This document shows, piece after piece, positions 50,883 through 56,978 of a stretch of DNA of 56,978 nt. The stretch comes from an uncultured Rhodospirillaceae bacterium (lineage in GTDB: Bacteria; Pseudomonadota; Alphaproteobacteria; Rhodospirillales; Magnetospirillaceae). Numbering within the stretch: the first letter of the stretch is position 1; each line of letters starts with the position of its first letter. The notes beneath the pieces are model-generated. The model saw nothing but the letters and a program-made list of their open reading frames with translations, was not told the DNA's origin and ran no database searches. The position numbers and the translations under genes were made by a program. Location of the stretch: contig CAIULK010000088.1 in the NCBI GenBank assembly GCA_903899885.1, forward strand, positions 1 through 56,978. The letters are read 5' to 3'.

Positions 50883-51598
50883 GCCAACCCCAACGCCTTT
50901 TTCTGCAAGGCGATCAATTCGCCCACCCCTTTTTCCGCCAGATCCATCAGCTGATTGAATTGAGCGCGGGTGAAGGCGCGTTCCTCGGCGGTGCCTTGGA
51001 TTTCGACCAAACCGCCCGCCCCGGTCATCACGAAGTTGGCGTCGGTCTCGGCATCGACATCCTCGGCGTAATCCAGGTCGAGAACCGCGACCCCCTGGTG
51101 CAGGCCGCACGAGACGGCGGCGACGTGATCGACCAGCGGCACGGCGGCCAGCGTGCCCTTTTTCACCAGGCCCTGAAACGCCAGATGCAGCGCGACATAG
51201 GCGCCGGTGATCGAGGCGGTGCGGGTGCCGCCGTCGGCCTGCAAAACGTCGCAATCGACCTTGATCTGACGTTCACCCATCGCCGCCAAATCGACCACGG
51301 CGCGCAAGGACCGCCCGATCAGGCGCTGAATTTCGTGGGTACGGCCCGATTGCTTGCCCTTGGCCGCCTCGCGGTCCGAGCGTTCGTGCGTCGAACGCGG
51401 CAGCATGCCGTATTCGGCGGTCACCCAGCCGCGCCCCTTGTTGCGCAGGAACGGCGGCACGCGGTCCTCGACCGAGGCGGTGCACAACACGTGGGTATCG
51501 CCGAATTTGATCAGGCACGACCCTTCCGCGTGCTTGGAGACGCCGGTCTCCAGGGTGACGGAACGCAAGGCATCGGGCTGACGGCCACTGGGTCTCAT
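50879..51598 (-). CDS. rph: Ribonuclease PH
   Basis: A 239-residue phosphorolytic exoribonuclease that trims tRNA 3' ends. It starts [19 protein letters not shown] and has [57 protein letters not shown] and [24 protein letters not shown]. The length is typical. It is the first gene of the rph-rdgB-hemW operon and is divergent from hrcA. Confidence 0.97.
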   Translation of the reverse strand: MRPSGRQPDALRSVTLETGVSKHAEGSCLIKFGDTHVLCTASVEDRVPPFLRNKGRGWVTAEYGMLPRSTHERSDREAAKGKQSGRTHEIQRLIGRSLRAVVDLAAMGERQIKVDCDVLQADGGTRTASITGAYVALHLAFQGLVKKGTLAAVPLVDHVAAVSCGLHQGVAVLDLDYAEDVDAETDANFVMTGAGGLVEIQGTAEERAFTRAQFNQLMDLAEKGVGELIALQKKALGLA

Positions 51599-51683
51599 GA
51601 TGCGGAACCTCGGGGTTTGGGATCGTTAATGATCGGCGGCACCCTAAACGGTGACGGCGGCCTCGTCCAGAGCGGTGGCGTCG

Positions 51684-51712
51684 TTGACGGCGGGCCAACC
51701 CCTCACTAGATA
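51684..51712 (+). promoter_or_regulatory. Promoter of hrcA-grpE
   Basis: TTGACG (51684-51689), a 17-base spacer and TAGATA (51707-51712) lie 37 bases before hrcA. No CIRCE inverted repeat (TTAGCACTC-N9-GAGTGCTAA) is present in this gap. Confidence 0.55.
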
Positions 51713-51748
51713 TGGTCGGGCGGAATTTTTTGGATTCATTCGGCCCCG

Positions 51749-52813
51749 ATGCAGCATGATTTCGGCCCAGTGGTGAGCGAGCTCAACGACCGGTCGCGGG
51801 AGGTCTTCCGCCGGTTGGTGGAAGCCTATGTCGAAACCGGCGAACCGGTCGGCTCGCGCACGCTGTCGCGCCGGTTGCTGATGTCGCTGTCGCCCGCCTC
51901 GATCCGCACGGTGATGGCGGAACTGGAACGGGCCGGGCTGCTGTACGCGCCGCATGTCTCGGCCGGCCGCTTGCCGACCCGGGCGGGCATGCGTCTGTTC
52001 GTCGATGGCTTGCTGGAAGTCGGCGCCCTGGCCGAGGATGAGCGCGCCCGCATCGACGGCGAATGCCGCGCCGCCGGAAAAAGCATCGATCATGTCTTGG
52101 CCCAGGCGGTCGGGGCCTTGTCGGGGCTGGCCCGCTGCGCCGGGATGGTGATGGCGCCCAAGACCCATCGCTCGTTGCGGCAGATCGATTTCGTGCCGCT
52201 GGACCGCGCGCGCGCCCTGGTGGTGCTGGTGACCGACGACGGCTTGGTGGAAAACCGGGTAATCGACTTGCCCGAGGGGGTCGAGGTCCAGGCCCTGGTC
52301 GAAGCCGCCAATTTCATCAATACCCGGTTGACCGGCCGCACGCTGGACGAGGTGCGCGAGGAACTGGGCCAAGAACTCGACGATCAGCGCCATCAGCTCG
52401 ACGAACTCGCCCGCCGGGTGATCGAGGCGGGCATCGCGGTGTGGGCGGGCGACGGCCAGGGCCGCCAGCCCCCGGCCTTGATAGTGCGCGGCACCGGCCA
52501 TCTGCTGGAGGATGTCACCGCCGTCGCCGATCTGGAACGCATCCGCACATTGTTCGACGCGCTGGAAACCGGCGGACGGTTTCTGGAATTGCTGGATGTC
52601 GCCGCCAAGGCCGACGGCGTGCAGATTTTCATCGGCTCGGACAATGATTTGTTCGGGGTCACCGGCTGTTCGATGATCGTGGCGCCCTACAGGGATTCCC
52701 GCGAGCGTATCATCGGCGCCTTGGGGGTGATTGGGCCGCAACGGCTGAATTTCGCGCGCATTATTCCGATGGTCGATTACACTGCCAAGGTGGTCGGCCG
52801 CTTTTTGGGCTAA
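51749..52813 (+). CDS. hrcA: Heat-inducible transcription repressor HrcA
   Basis: A 354-residue repressor of class I heat-shock genes. The N-terminal winged helix is LNDRSREVFRRLVEAYVETGEPVGSRTLSRRLLMSLSPASIRTVMAELERAGLL, then YAPHVSAGRLPTRAGMRLFVDGLLEV and the C-terminal GAF-like domain (FIGSDNDLFGVTGCSMIVAPY, IGALGVIGPQRLNFARIIPMVDYTA). HrcA binds CIRCE elements with help from GroEL; none is seen here, so its targets (usually groESL) lie outside. grpE follows after 25 bases. Confidence 0.95.
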   Translation: MQHDFGPVVSELNDRSREVFRRLVEAYVETGEPVGSRTLSRRLLMSLSPASIRTVMAELERAGLLYAPHVSAGRLPTRAGMRLFVDGLLEVGALAEDERARIDGECRAAGKSIDHVLAQAVGALSGLARCAGMVMAPKTHRSLRQIDFVPLDRARALVVLVTDDGLVENRVIDLPEGVEVQALVEAANFINTRLTGRTLDEVREELGQELDDQRHQLDELARRVIEAGIAVWAGDGQGRQPPALIVRGTGHLLEDVTAVADLERIRTLFDALETGGRFLELLDVAAKADGVQIFIGSDNDLFGVTGCSMIVAPYRDSRERIIGALGVIGPQRLNFARIIPMVDYTAKVVGRFLG

Positions 52814-52838
52814 GGAAAAAAGGGTAGAGAAGGACATC

Positions 52839-53432
52839 ATGAGCCAAGATCAAGACACTCCCGCCGCCGCTCCGGCCGAAGAGGCCGCCGTTGCCGCGCC
52901 CGCTCCGGCGGAACCCGATGCGGAAACCCGGATCGCGCAGCTCGAGGCCGACGTCGCCCGCCTGAAGAACGAACTGCTGTATGCCAAGGCCGACACCGAA
53001 AACGTCCGCCGCCGCCTGGAACAGCAGGCCGAGGACCGGGGCCGCTACGCGGTGGCCGGATTCGCCCGCGACGTGCTGACCGTGGCCGACAATCTGCGCC
53101 GCGCCCTCGACGCGGTGCCCCCCGCCGCGCGCGGCGCCGACGAGCTGGCCAACACCCTGGCGGTCGGGGTCGAGATGACCGAACGCGATCTGTTGACCAC
53201 CCTGGAACGCCACGGCATCCGCTTGGTCGATGCCCACGGCAGCCGCTTCGACCCCAATCTGCATCAGGCGATGATGGAGATGGACGACAAAACCCAGCCG
53301 GAAGGCACGGTGGTGGTGGTGATGCAGCAGGGCTATACCCTGCACGACCGCCTGCTGCGCCCGGCGATGGTCGGCATCGCCAAGGGCGGGCCGAAATCCC
53401 CGGTCGGCGATCAGGTCGATACCAAGGTTTGA
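52839..53432 (+). CDS. grpE: Nucleotide exchange factor GrpE
   Basis: A 197-residue DnaK co-chaperone. An Ala/Pro/Glu-rich N-terminal tail precedes a long coiled coil (ETRIAQLEADVARLKNELLYAKADTENVRRRLEQQ) and the C-terminal beta domain (GVEMTERDLLTTLERHGI, FDPNLHQAMMEMDD, LHDRLLRPAMVGIAKGG). It releases ADP from DnaK. It lies in an operon with hrcA and convergent to dapB-dnaJ-dnaK. Confidence 0.96.
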   Translation: MSQDQDTPAAAPAEEAAVAAPAPAEPDAETRIAQLEADVARLKNELLYAKADTENVRRRLEQQAEDRGRYAVAGFARDVLTVADNLRRALDAVPPAARGADELANTLAVGVEMTERDLLTTLERHGIRLVDAHGSRFDPNLHQAMMEMDDKTQPEGTVVVVMQQGYTLHDRLLRPAMVGIAKGGPKSPVGDQVDTKV

Positions 53433-53444
53433 GCGATTACCGTC

Positions 53445-53523
53445 ACCCCCACGAAAGTGGGGGTCCATGGTTGGGGCGAATCGAGGTGGCGGGCGGACGC
53501 ATGGATTCCCGCCTTCGCGGGAA
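53445..53523. repeat. REP-like paired palindromes
   Basis: ACCCCCAC with its complement (53445-53452 and 53457-53464) and TTCCCGC with its complement (53506-53512 and 53517-53523) form two short hairpins in the convergent gap after grpE. They are flanked by CCATGG and CATGG. The second hairpin shares its CCCGC/GCGGG core with the hairpin in the element at 19419-19501. Confidence 0.55.
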
Positions 53524-53544
53524 GGACGATGAAGGTTCCGCCTT

Positions 53545-54342
53545 CTACAGCCCCAACACGTCGCGCATCGTATACAGCCCCGGCGCGCGGCCCTCGCACC
53601 ACAGGGCGGCGCGGACGGCGCCCTTGGCGAAGACCATGCGGCTTGATGCCTTGTGGCCGATCTCGAAGCGTTCGCCGTCGCCCGCGAAAATCACCGTGTG
53701 ATCGCCGACCACGTCGCCGCCGCGCAGGGTGGCGAATCCGATTTGGCCCTTGGGGCGGGCGCCGGTATGACCATCCCGCGCCCGGCACCAGACATCGTCG
53801 AGGGCGACCTCGCGGCCCGCCGCCGCCGCGCGGCCCAGGCCCAGAGCGGTGCCCGACGGCGCATCGACCTTGTGGCGATGATGCATCTCGACGATTTCGA
53901 TGTCGTAATCATCACCCAGCACGGCGGCGGCGCGTTCGGTGAGCGCCATCGCCAAGGTAACGCCGACCGAGAAATTCGGGGCATAGACCACGGGAACGCT
54001 GCCCGCCGCGTCGGTCAACACGGCTTCATCCATGTGCGACAGGCCGGTGGTGCCGACGATCAGCGCGGTGCGGTTGGCAACCGCCAAGACCGCATGGTGC
54101 CGGGTGGCGGCCGGACTCGTGAAGTCGATCACCGCGCCGGACAGCGTGAACAACGCATTCGGGTCGTCGCCGACCGTCAGATCCTGGTCGATCCGTCCGG
54201 CCAGCCCGCCGAGATCGGCGCCCAAAAAGGCCGAGCCCGGTTGCTCGGTGCCGCCGGCCAAGAACGCGCCCTCGGTGTCCAGCACCGCGTTGATCAGCAT
54301 CCGGCCCATCCGGCCGGCACAGCCGACGATTCCGATCTTCAT
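53545..54342 (-). CDS. dapB: 4-hydroxy-tetrahydrodipicolinate reductase
   Basis: A 265-residue enzyme of the lysine/diaminopimelate pathway. The NAD(P)H loop is IGIVGCAGRMGRML, VIDFTSPAATRHHAVLA and VYAPNFSVGVTL follow, and the active-site signature is EMHHRHKVDAPSGTALGLG. The ATG at 54342 starts exactly at the first strand. It follows dnaJ by 13 bases and probably shares transcription with dnaK-dnaJ. Confidence 0.96.
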   Translation of the reverse strand: MKIGIVGCAGRMGRMLINAVLDTEGAFLAGGTEQPGSAFLGADLGGLAGRIDQDLTVGDDPNALFTLSGAVIDFTSPAATRHHAVLAVANRTALIVGTTGLSHMDEAVLTDAAGSVPVVYAPNFSVGVTLAMALTERAAAVLGDDYDIEIVEMHHRHKVDAPSGTALGLGRAAAAGREVALDDVWCRARDGHTGARPKGQIGFATLRGGDVVGDHTVIFAGDGERFEIGHKASSRMVFAKGAVRAALWCEGRAPGLYTMRDVLGL

Positions 54343-54355
54343 GGTGGTTCTCCGC

Positions 54356-55519
54356 CTACTCGGTCAAATCTTGCCAGAATTCCTTGACCTTCGAGAAAAA
54401 GCCGTGGGATTCCGGGCTGTTATGGCGCGCGGGTTCGGCGTCGCCGGCCGTCTCGAATTCCTTGAGCAGCTCGACCTGGCGTTTGCTGAGATTGACCGGG
54501 GTTTCCACCACGACCTGGATGAACATGTCGCCGCGCGACGGGCTGCGCAGCACGCTCATGCCTTTGTTGCGCAGCCGGAACTGATTGCCGGTTTGGGTGC
54601 CCGGCGGAATCGTCACCTTGGCCAGGGTGCCGTCGATGGTGGGAACATCGATCGAGCCGCCCAGCACGGCGGTGGTCATCGGGATCGGCACGCGGCATTG
54701 AATGTTGGCGCCGTCGCGCTGGAAAATCCGGTGCGGCGCGATGGCCAGGAACAGATACAGGTCGCCGGGGGCGGCGCCGCGCATCCCCGCCTCGCCCTCG
54801 CCGGTCAGCCGGATGCGGTTGCCGTCCTCGACCCCGGCCGGAATGGTGACGCTGAGGGTCTTTTCCTTGCGGGTACGGCCCGACCCGCCGCAGGCGCGGC
54901 AGGGATCCTTGATCACCTTGCCCATGCCCTGACAGGTCGGACAGGTGCGTTCGATGGTGAAGAAGCCTTGCTGCGAGCGAACCTTGCCCGCCCCCCGGCA
55001 CGAGGTGCAGGTAACCGGCGCCGCACCCCCCGCCCCGCCGGTGCCCTTGCACTGTTCGCACGGGGCCGAGGTGGGCCCGGTGATGGTGGCCGCCTTGCCG
55101 GAAAACGCGTCTTCCAGCGAGATTTCCATGTTGTAACGCAGATCGGCGCCGCGCCCCTGGGCGCCGCCTTGGCCGCCGCGCCGTCCGCCGCCGCCGCCCA
55201 TGAACTCGCCGAACATCTCCTCGAAGAGGTCCGAGAAGCCGCCCGCCGCGAAGCCGTCGAAACCGCCGCCCGCCGCCCCCGGCCCGCGTCCGCCTTCAAA
55301 GGCGGCATGGCCGAAGCGGTCATAGGCCGCCTTTTTCTGCTCGTCCTTGAGAACGTCGTACGCCTCGTTCAATTCCTTGAAACGGTCGGCCGCCGAGGGA
55401 TCATCCGGGTTACGATCGGGATGATATTGCATGGCCAACTTGCGGTAGGCCTTTTTCATCTCGTCGGCCGAGGCGGATTTCGACAAGCCCAGAACGTCGT
55501 AATAATCGCGCTTGCTCAT
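54356..55519 (-). CDS. dnaJ: Chaperone protein DnaJ
   Basis: A 387-residue Hsp40. The J-domain (residues about 4-70) has the HPD motif in [13 protein letters not shown], followed by a long Gly/Phe-rich region ([16 protein letters not shown]). Next are four CxxCxGxG zinc repeats ([32 protein letters not shown]) and the substrate-binding C-terminal domains. It delivers clients to DnaK. A hairpin lies in the dnaK-dnaJ gap. Confidence 0.97.
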   Translation of the reverse strand: MSKRDYYDVLGLSKSASADEMKKAYRKLAMQYHPDRNPDDPSAADRFKELNEAYDVLKDEQKKAAYDRFGHAAFEGGRGPGAAGGGFDGFAAGGFSDLFEEMFGEFMGGGGGRRGGQGGAQGRGADLRYNMEISLEDAFSGKAATITGPTSAPCEQCKGTGGAGGAAPVTCTSCRGAGKVRSQQGFFTIERTCPTCQGMGKVIKDPCRACGGSGRTRKEKTLSVTIPAGVEDGNRIRLTGEGEAGMRGAAPGDLYLFLAIAPHRIFQRDGANIQCRVPIPMTTAVLGGSIDVPTIDGTLAKVTIPPGTQTGNQFRLRNKGMSVLRSPSRGDMFIQVVVETPVNLSKRQVELLKEFETAGDAEPARHNSPESHGFFSKVKEFWQDLTE

Positions 55520-55550
55520 CGGGGGGTCTTTCGCACGCTCAAACAGGAGT

Positions 55551-55579
55551 CCGCCCCGGAAAGGCTGTTTCCGGGGCGG
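55551..55579 (-). terminator. Hairpin between dnaK and dnaJ
   Basis: A perfect 12-bp stem CCGCCCCGGAAA with its complement (55551-55562 and 55568-55579) has a 5-base loop. It lies in the dnaK-dnaJ gap without a T-tract, so it may act as a partial terminator or mRNA-stability element that lowers dnaJ relative to dnaK. Confidence 0.6.
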
Positions 55580-55588
55580 TTTCGGGTC

Positions 55589-56978
<1,390 letters not shown>

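Noticed and set aside
51600-51748. CIRCE element expected before hrcA-grpE
   Set aside because: No TTAGCACTC-N9-GAGTGCTAA inverted repeat can be found; only a sigma-70-type promoter is visible.

Overview
The window has two parts that do not look like the same genome. Bases 1 to about 9,260 are moderate in GC with A/T-rich intergenic DNA. They hold one sugar regulon: a ribose-type ABC importer (lipoprotein, permease, ATPase), a LacI-family repressor, a GDP-mannose 3,5-epimerase-like enzyme, two related GHMP sugar kinases (one fused to a nucleotidyltransferase) and a FucU-type mutarotase that loses its catalytic C-terminus. The Ala/Pro-rich linker after the lipobox and the gene style suggest a Chloroflexota (Anaerolineae-like) source, which is inference. 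From about 9,300 to the end the DNA is GC-rich and the gene content and order are alphaproteobacterial, probably Rhodospirillales. The simplest reading is a chimeric contig joined inside fucU; a real horizontal insertion is less likely but not excluded.

Left part (1-9,260). Divergent promoters at 8,502-8,530 (minus) and 8,771-8,799 (plus) drive the transporter operon and fucU. Both carry a LacI-type operator right after the -10 box, and the best copy of that operator lies in front of lacI itself (3,102-3,115). The proposed job is to import a free sugar, equilibrate its anomers (FucU), phosphorylate it at C1, convert it to a nucleotide sugar (fused kinase/nucleotidyltransferase) and epimerise it (GME-like). 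Strong hairpins separate the transcription units. A 21-base sequence that encodes part of the epimerase N-terminus recurs twice in tandem at the left edge.

Right part. 9,302-22,159 holds a dCTP deaminase-like protein, tRNA-Gly(GCC), a CnoX-type thioredoxin-TPR protein, Trm112 and DUF971 proteins, glnK-amtB with sigma-54-like promoters, an aminotransferase, ftsK, lolA, exonuclease III, a methyltransferase and an asparagine synthetase. 22,122-38,207 is the chromosome-origin neighbourhood: dnaQ-coaE-aroE-maf-PPRP on the minus strand, a candidate oriC at 25,663-26,033 with five TTATCCCC motifs and one near-consensus DnaA box, then hemE-hemH-hemJ and rho, then mnmE-mnmG-rsmG-parA-parB with three parS palindromes (33,552; 35,413; 35,485). 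Strand polarity flips at the candidate origin.

38,210-45,805 holds a YchJ-like protein, a SPINDLY/OGT-type glycosyltransferase, an L,D-transpeptidase-fold protein, ComM, a LysR regulator and a GNAT/ribbon-helix-helix cluster. 45,937-56,978 holds the envelope cluster dolP-yraN-rsmI-lpoA-like, then hemW-rdgB-rph, hrcA-grpE, dapB, dnaJ and a dnaK cut by the right edge. No CRISPR array, rRNA, prophage or transposase gene was seen.
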